6,198 bases of DNA from CBDUUP01 sp965370435. Lineage in GTDB: Bacteria > Chloroflexota > Anaerolineae > Anaerolineales > UBA11579. The position numbers were made by a program, and so were the translations under genes. The stretch spans positions 1-6,198 of the forward strand of contig CBDUUP010000276.1 in NCBI GenBank assembly GCA_965370435.1, written 5' to 3'. This document shows, piece after piece, positions 1 to 5,179 of the stretch. Every line of letters begins with the position of its first letter. The first letter of the stretch is position 1. The notes beneath the pieces are model-generated. The model was given only the letters and a program-made list of their open reading frames with translations, ran no database searches and was not told where the DNA came from.

Positions 1-101
1 TCTAGTTCAAGAGTAAAACAAATCGGACACTTTGCACTTGTTCTAGACATGAGCCTTTTTCTTTCTCCTCACTTCTAAATCTGGTTTTCCAAAATACCCT
101 C
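1..101. other. Intergenic sequence with no gene seen
   Basis: No open frame with a credible start or ribosome site is visible here on either strand. An imperfect inverted repeat pairs positions 1-11 with 37-47 (9 of 11 positions), followed by a short T-run at 56-60. It could be a weak terminator of a gene to the left, but the 25-nt loop makes this doubtful. The sequence is AT-rich compared with the genes downstream. Confidence 0.4.
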
Positions 102-130
102 TTGACAAGCGTGACCGATTTCTATATACT
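102..130 (+). promoter_or_regulatory. Sigma-70-type promoter P1 for the cysteine-rich protein gene
   Basis: A perfect -35 hexamer TTGACA (102-107) is followed by a 17-bp spacer and the -10 hexamer TATACT (125-130). This predicts a transcript start near 137 and a leader of roughly 80 nt before the ATG at 215. The stretch around it (AAAATxCCCTCTTGACAAGC, then CGATTT and TATAC) recurs at the promoter ahead of the GntR gene, so the two promoters look related. Confidence 0.8.
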
Positions 131-204
131 ATATTTAGAGTTTTCGATAAACTGGCGGACTTCCACCTTACTTCCCCCTATCGCCAATAATATTGCATTG
201 TTTT

Positions 205-210
205 AGGAGG
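205..210 (+). promoter_or_regulatory. Strong Shine-Dalgarno site AGGAGG
   Basis: A perfect AGGAGG lies four bases before the ATG at 215 and fixes the start of the cysteine-rich protein. No other ATG nearby in this frame has a comparable site. Confidence 0.8.
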
Positions 211-214
211 ACTC

Positions 215-724
215 ATGCACCTATCTAACCCAGAGAGGTTGGCGGCTTTTTCCAAGCCAATCATGCTGTTGTTGATTCTGCTTATGATTTCGGTAAGCGC
301 AGGCTTGGCAGCGCGTCCGGGGGAAGCCGTGATCGCAGCAGCAAACCCAACTGTTGCTCTCAACGCGCCTCAAGAAGGAGGGTGTCAGCAAAGCGCCCAA
401 TGGTTGTTAGACCGCCCGTTTTTTTTAGTGAACGGCCAAAACCAAAGTAGTGGGAGTATCGTTTTTGGGATAGGTTTAGGAGGAGGAGAGAAATATTACC
501 TTTGGACTCCTAATTGCACGTCGCCCTGTACACCCTGGATTGACTATGGTGACTGCTGGTGGCACGTTGGCGAGTGTGGTACGGACCCGGATTGTGATCC
601 ACAAACGCCCGAAGAAGAATGGCATAAGCGCTGTGCTATATGTTGTACCGGAGAAGCATGGTGCCATGAATGTAACCCCAACTGGTGGACGCAGGTGGAT
701 ACAAAGTGCGTAGGTTGTAACTAG
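215..724 (+). CDS. Secreted cysteine- and tryptophan-rich protein, function unknown
   Basis: The 169-residue product begins with a short polar stretch, Lys14, and a hydrophobic run at about residues 16-32. This is a typical Sec signal peptide, with likely cleavage near Ala29 to Ala33. The mature part has 13 cysteines (57, 101, 105, 114, 121, 127, 140, 143, 144, 150, 153, 165, 168), twelve of them in the last 69 residues, including CAICC and WCHEC arrangements, plus nine tryptophans. This density suggests a compact disulfide-bonded or metal-binding secreted domain. I do not recognise the family. The start is set by a perfect AGGAGG, and a near-consensus promoter lies about 85 bp upstream. It is the first gene of a unit with the lipoprotein gene 92 bp downstream, and its signal-peptide region recurs as a dead fragment before the second lipoprotein gene. 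Its base composition is poorer in GC than that of the lipoprotein genes. The reading frame is well supported; the function is not. Confidence 0.75.
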   Translation: MHLSNPERLAAFSKPIMLLLILLMISVSAGLAARPGEAVIAAANPTVALNAPQEGGCQQSAQWLLDRPFFLVNGQNQSSGSIVFGIGLGGGEKYYLWTPNCTSPCTPWIDYGDCWWHVGECGTDPDCDPQTPEEEWHKRCAICCTGEAWCHECNPNWWTQVDTKCVGCN

Positions 725-764
725 GGTTTCGCCTGGATTTCCAGCCGAGAATTGATAACCCTAG
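721..764 (+). repeat. Inverted repeat spanning the stop codon of the cysteine-rich gene
   Basis: CTAGGGTT (721-728), which contains the TAG stop, pairs perfectly with AACCCTAG (757-764). A smaller hairpin, CTGG/CCAG, sits inside at 733-744. No T-run follows, so it is unlikely to be a classical terminator. It could be an RNA processing or mRNA-stability structure between the two genes. In the duplicated unit the left arm is deleted and the right arm has drifted. Confidence 0.5.
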
Positions 765-771
765 ATAAAGC

Positions 772-796
772 GAAGGGATGCTTGGACAATCCCTTC
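772..796 (+). promoter_or_regulatory. Leader hairpin upstream of the first lipoprotein gene
   Basis: GAAGGGAT (772-779) pairs perfectly with ATCCCTTC (789-796) around a 9-nt loop, ending 7 nt before the GAAAGGA ribosome site at 801-807. The same 8-bp stem with a different loop sits in the same place before the second lipoprotein gene. Its position suits control of translation initiation or mRNA stability. It is not followed by a T-run. Confidence 0.55.
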
Positions 797-816
797 TAGT
801 GAAAGGAAAATTGCCC

Positions 817-2052
817 ATGAAAAAGAAAAATTTGATCCGTTTATTGGGGCTATTGGCGTTTGTATTGATGGCCTGCCTGACGGCGGGCTGCACCGCTTCT
901 GGGGAGGGAGAGGCCGCCAGCCCGGCCGCGTTGGCAGAGACGCTGCTGCGGGCCAAGTCGCCGCCCCAGGCCTCCGGCGGCGAGGTGATCCACGTCCAGT
1001 TGATCTTCGAGGAGTTGGAGGGGCTGCCGCCCGACGGCCGCCAACCCCAACCCACCCGCACAACCACCGACATCTGGATCGAGACCGCCGCCCCCTGGCG
1101 CTATCGCTTCATTTCCACAGTGGAACCCGGCGGCCTGGCCGGGGATACAGGATGGGACGGCGAGGTGATCTGGAAATACAACCCTGGGGACGACCCCTTG
1201 TACGCGGTGGTGCGCCCGCCAGAGGCGGATGAAATCCCCACCGAGGCGATAGACGCCAGCCGCTATGCCAACCCCTACCCCGACCTGCTGGAAAAAGCCC
1301 AAGAAGCGCCCGACCGCCTGCGAGATATGGGCCTCGAGGAACTGCTTCCCTGGGGGACGGTGCAGGTGATCGGGTATGACTGGGAAGGGGTCGGCTCGCC
1401 CGCTTCCGGCTACTATGGAGACCCTCACACCATTATTTTCAAGGTCACCGAGGCCGAGGGTTGGTTGGTGGATTGGGCTGACGTGATCCACGCTGACAAG
1501 GGCGACGTGGTCTACCGCCATCGCCAACTGACCGTCTGGGAGACGCTGACGCCCTCCCAGGCGGGGGACGACGTTTGGGTCTATTCCTTCCCCCGTTGGG
1601 TCGAGGTCGTGGAAGCGCTGCCCGAAGATGAACCCACGGATCCAGACCTGCCCACCCGCACTATTGCGGGTTGGGAGATGCCTGACTTCGGCTTCACTCC
1701 CTGGATTCTGAATGACCTCCCCAAAGGCTGGAGGTTGAGTGATATTTCCGTTGGAGATGGGGTGGAAATGTATTTCCTGTATTATGAGTATAACGGCCAG
1801 ACGGTAGTCGGATTGAGCCAGGCCATAGGTCTAGGGGAAAGATGGGGCAACGACCCGGAGATCATCGAACTCTCCTGGGCCACGCTGGAGATCGGGCCTA
1901 TCGAACCGATGGGGCCTCCCGGGTGGATCATCTTGGTCCGGCCCCATCAAACCGGCGATGAACCCCTGCCAAACATCAGTTTGCTGGTCAAACTCGCCGA
2001 CAAAGAGGAAGCCCTAGAGGTAGTCAATTGGCTGGTGTTGACTGACGAGTGA
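817..2052 (+). CDS. Lipoprotein, RseB/LolA-like with C-terminal anti-sigma-type domain (copy A)
   Basis: The 411-residue product starts MKKK and has a hydrophobic core followed by a lipobox. The lipidated residue is probably Cys25 (TAGC), with Cys20 (LMAC) as an alternative, so the protein should be anchored on the outer face of the membrane. An ATG at 778 in the same frame is less likely because it lies in a hairpin arm and would bury the signal sequence; the ATG at 817 has AGGA at 804-807. Residues about 33-250 contain segments such as DIWIE (85-89) and GWDGEVIW (112-119) that recall the beta-sheet of LolA/RseB-type lipoprotein-binding folds. From about 292 on, GFTPW followed by LPKGW (301-305) and a Y-x-Y-N-G strand recalls the DUF4367-like domain found in anti-sigma or RseB-like proteins. 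Both domain assignments are inference from motif shape. A nearly identical paralogue follows downstream. It may act as an envelope sensor or carrier lipoprotein; the partner is unknown. Confidence 0.8.
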   Translation: MKKKNLIRLLGLLAFVLMACLTAGCTASGEGEAASPAALAETLLRAKSPPQASGGEVIHVQLIFEELEGLPPDGRQPQPTRTTTDIWIETAAPWRYRFISTVEPGGLAGDTGWDGEVIWKYNPGDDPLYAVVRPPEADEIPTEAIDASRYANPYPDLLEKAQEAPDRLRDMGLEELLPWGTVQVIGYDWEGVGSPASGYYGDPHTIIFKVTEAEGWLVDWADVIHADKGDVVYRHRQLTVWETLTPSQAGDDVWVYSFPRWVEVVEALPEDEPTDPDLPTRTIAGWEMPDFGFTPWILNDLPKGWRLSDISVGDGVEMYFLYYEYNGQTVVGLSQAIGLGERWGNDPEIIELSWATLEIGPIEPMGPPGWIILVRPHQTGDEPLPNISLLVKLADKEEALEVVNWLVLTDE

Positions 2053-2075
2053 TCGAGCAGGAGGTCGAATAAGAG

Positions 2076-2097
2076 AGGACGGCTATGCCGTCCTTTT
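2076..2097 (+). terminator. Rho-independent terminator after lipoprotein copy A
   Basis: AGGACGGC (2076-2083) pairs with GCCGTCCT (2087-2094) around a TAT loop, and TTTT follows (2094-2097). The U-tract is short, so read-through into the second unit is plausible. This matters because no convincing promoter is seen before the second lipoprotein gene. Confidence 0.75.
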
Positions 2098-2215
2098 ACC
2101 CATCATACCAGTGAGATTGGATGCTTTTTCCAAGCCAATCATGGTGTTGCTGGTTCTACTCCTGGTTTCGGGTTGCGCAGGTTGAGCAGCGCGTCTGGAG
2201 GAAGCCGTAATCGCA
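2098..2215 (+). pseudogene. Decayed remnant of the cysteine-rich protein gene (signal-peptide region only)
   Basis: Positions 2111-2215 align without gaps to 233-337 of the cysteine-rich gene and share long runs such as GCTTTTTCCAAGCCAATCAT. Read in the homologous frame it gives a hydrophobic signal core ending VSGCAG, then an in-frame TGA at 2183-2185 where the intact gene has TTG. The ATG start and AGGAGG of the intact gene are not preserved. After 2215 the sequence jumps to material matching 744-780, so about 406 bp encoding the whole cysteine-rich domain is missing. It is best read as a pseudogene left after duplication of the two-gene unit. The cysteine just before the stop sits in a lipobox-like context, so the ancestor may have been a lipoprotein; that is speculation. 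Confidence 0.8.
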
Positions 2216-2241
2216 CCGAAACTTGATAAACATAGGTAAAT

Positions 2242-2266
2242 GAAGGGATGCCTGGGTAATCCCTTC
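2242..2266 (+). promoter_or_regulatory. Leader hairpin upstream of the second lipoprotein gene
   Basis: GAAGGGAT (2242-2249) and ATCCCTTC (2259-2266) form the same 8-bp stem as before copy A. The 9-nt loop differs at three positions (GCCTGGGTA here, GCTTGGACA there). The ribosome site GAAAGGA follows at 2271-2277. Confidence 0.55.
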
Positions 2267-2286
2267 TAGTGAAAGGAAAGCCCTCC

Positions 2287-3534
2287 ATGAAAAAGAAAAA
2301 TCTGATCCGTTTATTGGGGCTATTGGCGTTTGTATTGATGGCCTGCCTGGCAGCGGGCTGCACCGCTTCTGGGGAGGGAGAGGCCGCCAGCCCGGCCGCG
2401 TTGGCAGAGACGCTGCTGCGGGCCAAGTCGCCACCCCAGGCCTCCGGCGGCGAGGTGACCCACGTCCAGTGGATATTCGAGGAATTGGAAGGGCTGCCGC
2501 CCGATGGCCGCCAACCCCAACCCACCCGCACAACCGCCGACATCTGGATCGAGACCGCCGCCCCCTGGCGCTATCGCTTCATCTCCTCAGTGGAGCCCGG
2601 CGGCCTGGCCGGGGATACAGGATGGGACGGTGAGGTGATCTGGAGATACATCCCGGGGGACGACCCCCTGTACGCGGTGGTGCGCCCGCCAGAGGCGGAT
2701 GAGGTCCCCACCGAGGCAAGAGACGCCAGCCTCTATGCCAACCCCTACCCCGACCTGTTGGAAAAAGCCCAAGAAGCGCCCGACCGCCTGCGAGATATGG
2801 GAATCGAGGAACTGCTTCCCTGGGGGACGGTGCAGGTGATCGGGTATGATTGGGAAGGGGTCACCTCGCCCGCTACCGGCTACTTTGGAGACCCTCACAC
2901 TATCATTTTCAAGGTCACCGAGGCCGAGGGTTGGCTGGTGGATTGGGCCGACGTGATCCACGCTGACAAGGGCGACGTGGTCTACCGCCATCGCCAACTG
3001 ACCGTCTGGGAGACGCTGACGCTCTCCCAGGTTGGGGAGGATGTTTGGACCTATACCTTCCCCAAATGGGTAGAGGTGGTGGAAGCGCTGCCCGAAGACG
3101 AACCTATTGACCCGGATCTGCCCACCCGCACCATTGCGGGGTGGGAGGTGCTTGACTTCGGCTTCACTCCCTGGATACTGGGCTACCTCCCCGAAGGCTG
3201 GACGCTGAAAAATGTGGATGTAGGAGAGGGGGTAGAAATGGGGGCAGAAATGTATTTCCTGTCTTATGAGTATAACGGCCGGGGGATAGTAGGTTCAGCC
3301 CAGGGCATTGGTCTGGGGGAAAGGTGGGGCAACGACCCGGAGATCATCGAACTCTCCTGGGCCACGCTGGAGATCGGGCCTATTGAACCGATGGGGACTC
3401 CCGGCTGGATCATCTTGGTCCGGCCCCATCAAACCGGCGACAAACCCCTGCCAAACATCAGCTTAATTATCGAAATGGCTGACAAAGAGGATGCCCTGGA
3501 GGTGGTCAATTGGCTGGTGTTGTCTGACCACTAA
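2287..3534 (+). CDS. Lipoprotein, RseB/LolA-like with C-terminal anti-sigma-type domain (copy B)
   Basis: This 415-residue paralogue is nearly identical to the lipoprotein at 817-2052 over most of its length. It has the same MKKK signal peptide, with an AAGC lipobox (Cys25; alternative Cys20). The start at 2287 is preferred over the in-frame ATG at 2269 because it has AGGA at 2274-2277 and matches copy A. Differences concentrate around residues 297-345, where the LPEGW motif is kept but neighbouring positions change and four residues are added by a repeated GAAATG segment (GVEMGAEMYF here, GVEMYF in copy A). That local divergence between near-identical flanks may reflect diversification of a binding surface or a conversion tract. 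Same functional guess as copy A: a membrane-anchored extracytoplasmic lipoprotein, substrate or partner unknown. It has no intact cysteine-rich partner of its own, and no clear promoter is visible between the upstream terminator and this gene. Confidence 0.8.
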   Translation: MKKKNLIRLLGLLAFVLMACLAAGCTASGEGEAASPAALAETLLRAKSPPQASGGEVTHVQWIFEELEGLPPDGRQPQPTRTTADIWIETAAPWRYRFISSVEPGGLAGDTGWDGEVIWRYIPGDDPLYAVVRPPEADEVPTEARDASLYANPYPDLLEKAQEAPDRLRDMGIEELLPWGTVQVIGYDWEGVTSPATGYFGDPHTIIFKVTEAEGWLVDWADVIHADKGDVVYRHRQLTVWETLTLSQVGEDVWTYTFPKWVEVVEALPEDEPIDPDLPTRTIAGWEVLDFGFTPWILGYLPEGWTLKNVDVGEGVEMGAEMYFLSYEYNGRGIVGSAQGIGLGERWGNDPEIIELSWATLEIGPIEPMGTPGWIILVRPHQTGDKPLPNISLIIEMADKEDALEVVNWLVLSDH

Positions 3535-3557
3535 TCGACCAGGACTTCGAGTAAATG

Positions 3558-3585
3558 AGGACGGCTATATGCCGTCCTTTTTTTT
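3558..3585 (+). terminator. Rho-independent terminator after lipoprotein copy B
   Basis: AGGACGGC (3558-3565) and GCCGTCCT (3571-3578) form the stem around a TATAT loop, followed by eight T residues (3578-3585). It has the same stem as the terminator after copy A but a longer U-tract, so it should be the stronger stop. It isolates the lipoprotein unit from the GntR operon. Confidence 0.88.
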
Positions 3586-3597
3586 CAAAATTCCCTC

Positions 3598-3626
3598 TTG
3601 ACAAGCCTCTCGATTTAGTATACAAT
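3598..3626 (+). promoter_or_regulatory. Sigma-70-type promoter P2 for the GntR-slipin operon
   Basis: TTGACA (3598-3603) is followed by a 17-bp spacer and TACAAT (3621-3626). TATACA at 3619-3624, with a 15-bp spacer, is an alternative -10. The region matches promoter P1 (102-130) in the bases flanking the -35 and in the CGATTT before the -10. The -10 overlaps the first box of the putative operator, which fits repression by blocking RNA polymerase. Confidence 0.75.
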
Positions 3627-3668
3627 TAGGACAATCATACACTTGTACAATTAGACAATCGTACAATC
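3618..3668 (+). promoter_or_regulatory. Putative operator: array of five ACAAT boxes over the GntR promoter
   Basis: ACAAT occurs five times in 46 bp, starting at 3622, 3631, 3647, 3655 and 3663. The larger unit TACAATTAG recurs with a 25-bp period (3621 and 3646). Inverted repeats are also present: TTGTAC (3643-3648) with GTACAA (3661-3666), and GTAT (3618-3621) with ATAC (3637-3640). Lying over and just after the -10 and directly before a GntR-family gene, this is the obvious candidate binding site for that regulator. Binding itself is inference. Confidence 0.6.
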
Positions 3669-3692
3669 ACAGCCACGAGAGAGAGAAGGTTT

Positions 3693-4133
3693 ATGCAGCT
3701 CAAACTCGATTTTAGATCCCACATACCTATATACGTGCAGATCATGGACCAGATAAAACATAATATCGCCGACGGCAGCCTGGAGGCCGGCGACCAGCTC
3801 CCCACCGTGCGCCAACTGGCCGCCGACCTGCGGGTGAACTTCAACACCATCGCCCGCGCTTACCGCAACCTGGATGAGGAGGGCATCATCTCCACCCAGC
3901 ACGGGCGGGGGACCTTCATCCTGGAGCATCCCTCCGAAGAGGCTGAAGAACTGCTTCGCCTCCAGGACCTGGATTGGCTGACCCGCCGCTACCTGGTCCG
4001 GGCTTCACGCCTGGGCTACGACCCCGATCAGGTGGCCGAGAAATTTGAGGAAAAATTAACCCTGTGGAGAGCGGATGGCTCCCCACCGACCTATGAACCC
4101 GAGTTTGATGAAAGTGAGGACGAAAATGACTAG
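3693..4133 (+). CDS. GntR-family transcriptional regulator, YtrA subfamily
   Basis: The 146-residue protein has the N-terminal winged helix-turn-helix of GntR regulators. It opens with P-IYVQI (12-17), then LEAGDQLPTVRQLA (30-43), a recognition-helix region NFNTIARAYRNL (49-60) and the wing EEGIISTQHGRGTF (62-75). The short helical C-terminus (about 85-128) is too small for a FadR or UTRA ligand domain, which is the mark of the YtrA type; such proteins dimerise and usually repress their own operon. The tail ends in an acidic stretch. The start at 3693 is preceded by GAGAAGG (3683-3689), with a tight spacing of 3 nt. The gene sits behind a promoter overlapped by five ACAAT boxes, and its stop overlaps the slipin start, so autoregulation of a GntR-slipin operon is likely. 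YtrA-type genes usually neighbour ABC transporters; a slipin partner is less usual. The effector is unknown. Confidence 0.9.
   Translation: MQLKLDFRSHIPIYVQIMDQIKHNIADGSLEAGDQLPTVRQLAADLRVNFNTIARAYRNLDEEGIISTQHGRGTFILEHPSEEAEELLRLQDLDWLTRRYLVRASRLGYDPDQVAEKFEEKLTLWRADGSPPTYEPEFDESEDEND
4116..4133 (+). promoter_or_regulatory. Ribosome site and 8-bp gene overlap coupling GntR and slipin
   Basis: GAGGA (4116-4120) lies five bases before the ATG at 4126, inside the end of the GntR gene. ATGACTAG (4126-4133) holds both the slipin start and the GntR stop. This selects 4126 over the in-frame ATGs at 4075, 4093 and 4108 and points to translational coupling. Confidence 0.7.
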
Positions 4134-5076
4134 CAACCCAATGACGGCTCGATTGCTCAGCCGCCGCATGATGAATAAAGATACCGCCGTCCGCGTGCCG
4201 GGCGTGGCCGCAGCCCTGGCCCTAATTCTTTTCACCGTGGGCAGCATCGCCACAATCTACCTGGCCTCCCGGGGCGTGAACTGGATTTGGATTACCTTCG
4301 CAGCCGGGCTTACCGTCCTGATTCCGCTGTACGTGCTGTTCGCCTTGAAGATCGCCAAGCAGTGGGAAAAAGCGGTATTGCTGCGCTTTGGCAAGTACCG
4401 CGGTCTCTACGGGCCGGGCTTGTTCTGGCTCATCCCGGTTGTAGACACCATCGCCGAGTGGATCGACCACCGGGTGATGGTCTCCCCCTTCAGCGCGGAG
4501 AAGACTCTCACCAAGGACACCGTGCCGGTGGACGTGGACGCGGTGCTGTTCTGGATGGTGTGGGACGCGGAGAAGGCTTCCCTGGAGGTCGAAGATTACC
4601 AGATGGCGATCACCTGGGCGGCCCAGACCGCCCTGCGGGAGATCATCGGCGCTTTGGCCCTGGCCGACATCCTGGTAGGGCGGGCCAAGATGGACGCTGA
4701 ATTGCAGAAGATCATTGACCAGCGCACCACCCCCTGGGGCGTCACCGTGCAGTCGGTCGAGATCCGCGATATCGTCATCCCCCAGGAACTGGAGGACGCC
4801 ATGTCCCGCCAGGCCCAGGCCGAGCGCGAACGCCAGGCCCGGGTCATCCTGGGCGAATCGGAGATGCAGATCGCCGACTCCTTCGCCGAAGCCTCCAAAC
4901 ACTACGTCAATAATCCCACCGCCCTGCACCTGCGGGCCATGAACATGCTCTTTGAGGGTCTGAAAGAGAAAGGCGCCCTGATCATCGTGCCCAGCAGCGC
5001 AGTGGACAGCATGAACCTGGGCGCCCTGAGCGGGATGGTCGCCCTGGCGCAGAACGCGGGTATCTCGGAAGAGTAA
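4126..5076 (+). CDS. Slipin/stomatin-like SPFH (band 7) membrane protein
   Basis: The 316-residue product has two hydrophobic segments (about 26-47 and 52-74), then an SPFH/band-7 domain (about 80-240). Recognisable family signatures are KAVLLRFGKYRGLYGPGLF (82-100) with Pro104 after it, the TKDTVPVDVDAV strand (129-140), LREIIG (170-175), WGVTVQSVEIRDIVIPQEL (204-222) and the following RQAQAERERQARVI helix (228-241). Stomatin-like proteins oligomerise on membranes, organise microdomains and often partner with NfeD-type proteases. No NfeD gene is visible here; the partners on view are an upstream GntR repressor and downstream tail-anchored proteins. Two N-terminal TM segments are more than the single hairpin of classic stomatin. 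Translation is probably coupled to the GntR gene, and a TAATAA double stop ends it. The N-terminal position of the anchors suggests the SPFH domain is cytoplasmic, but topology is uncertain. Family assignment is secure; the cellular role is inferred. Confidence 0.9.
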   Translation: MTSNPMTARLLSRRMMNKDTAVRVPGVAAALALILFTVGSIATIYLASRGVNWIWITFAAGLTVLIPLYVLFALKIAKQWEKAVLLRFGKYRGLYGPGLFWLIPVVDTIAEWIDHRVMVSPFSAEKTLTKDTVPVDVDAVLFWMVWDAEKASLEVEDYQMAITWAAQTALREIIGALALADILVGRAKMDAELQKIIDQRTTPWGVTVQSVEIRDIVIPQELEDAMSRQAQAERERQARVILGESEMQIADSFAEASKHYVNNPTALHLRAMNMLFEGLKEKGALIIVPSSAVDSMNLGALSGMVALAQNAGISEE

Positions 5077-5084
5077 TAAGAGTA

Positions 5085-5153
5085 GGGGCGTCCTGAGCTT
5101 GTCGAAGGGCGCCCCCCGGCAGGCTCACCCTTCGACAGGCTCAGGGTGAGCCT
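5085..5153. repeat. Double-hairpin palindromic repeat (REP-like) in the slipin downstream spacer
   Basis: Two adjacent hairpins are present. The first pairs 5085-5094 with 5106-5115 (10 bp including one G-T), and the second pairs 5121-5131 with 5143-5153 (11 bp, perfect); each has an 11-nt loop. The cores CCTGAGCTTGTCGAAGGG (5092-5109) and CCCTTCGACAGGCTCAGG (5128-5145) are reverse complements at 17 of 18 positions, so the whole element can also fold as one long cruciform. Similar CTTCGACAGGCTCAG sequences are, from memory, scattered through many bacterial genomes as intergenic repeats. No T-run follows. It may act as a transcription attenuator or mRNA-stabilising element between the slipin and the next gene. 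Confidence 0.8.
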
Positions 5154-5179
5154 ACAAAGAATTCATTGGAGCATTTGAA

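Larger units (their letters stand above)
215..3585 (+). repeat. Tandem duplication of the cysteine-rich protein / lipoprotein / terminator unit
   Basis: Copy A runs from about 215 to 2097 and copy B from about 2098 to 3585. Homology covers the start of the cysteine-rich gene (233-337 with 2111-2215), the leader (744-816 with 2216-2286), the lipoprotein genes, and the downstream stretch through the GGACGGC/GCCGTCC terminator. Copy B lacks about 406 bp, and the promoter is not repeated inside it. Confidence 0.85.

Noticed and set aside
1..47. Inverted repeat TCTAGTTCAAG/CTTGTTCTAGA as a terminator
   Set aside because: Two central mismatches, a 25-nt loop and no directly adjoining T-run make it weak.
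215..724. Cysteine-rich protein as a lanthipeptide or other modified-peptide precursor
   Set aside because: It has a Sec-type signal peptide rather than a leader with a double-Gly cut, is long for a precursor, and no modification enzyme is in the window.
778..816. Earlier ATG for lipoprotein copy A
   Set aside because: It would add 13 residues before the signal peptide, lies in a hairpin arm, and the ATG at 817 has the ribosome site and matches copy B.
636..1527. Long antisense frames opposite the start of lipoprotein copy A, repeated opposite copy B (2139-2997)
   Set aside because: They mirror a GC-rich gene with a clear lipobox and ribosome site, lack their own start signals, and appear twice only because the sense gene is duplicated.
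2141..2185. Tiny lipopeptide (hydrophobic core, VSGC, stop) encoded by the remnant
   Set aside because: There is no Shine-Dalgarno sequence, the frame stops two codons after the cysteine, and homology to the intact gene explains the hydrophobic run.
3618..3668. CRISPR-like or iteron-like reading of the ACAAT repeats
   Set aside because: The repeats are too short, spaced unevenly at 8-16 bp, and sit on a promoter before a regulator. An operator is the simpler explanation.
4075..4125. Upstream ATGs for the slipin inside the GntR gene
   Set aside because: They overlap the repressor reading frame by up to 59 bp and have poorer ribosome sites than the ATG at 4126.
4222..4929. A 235-codon antisense frame opposite the slipin
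   Set aside because: Its translation is low-complexity Gly/Asp/His/Leu-rich, and the opposite strand is an unmistakable SPFH protein. It is a codon-bias shadow.
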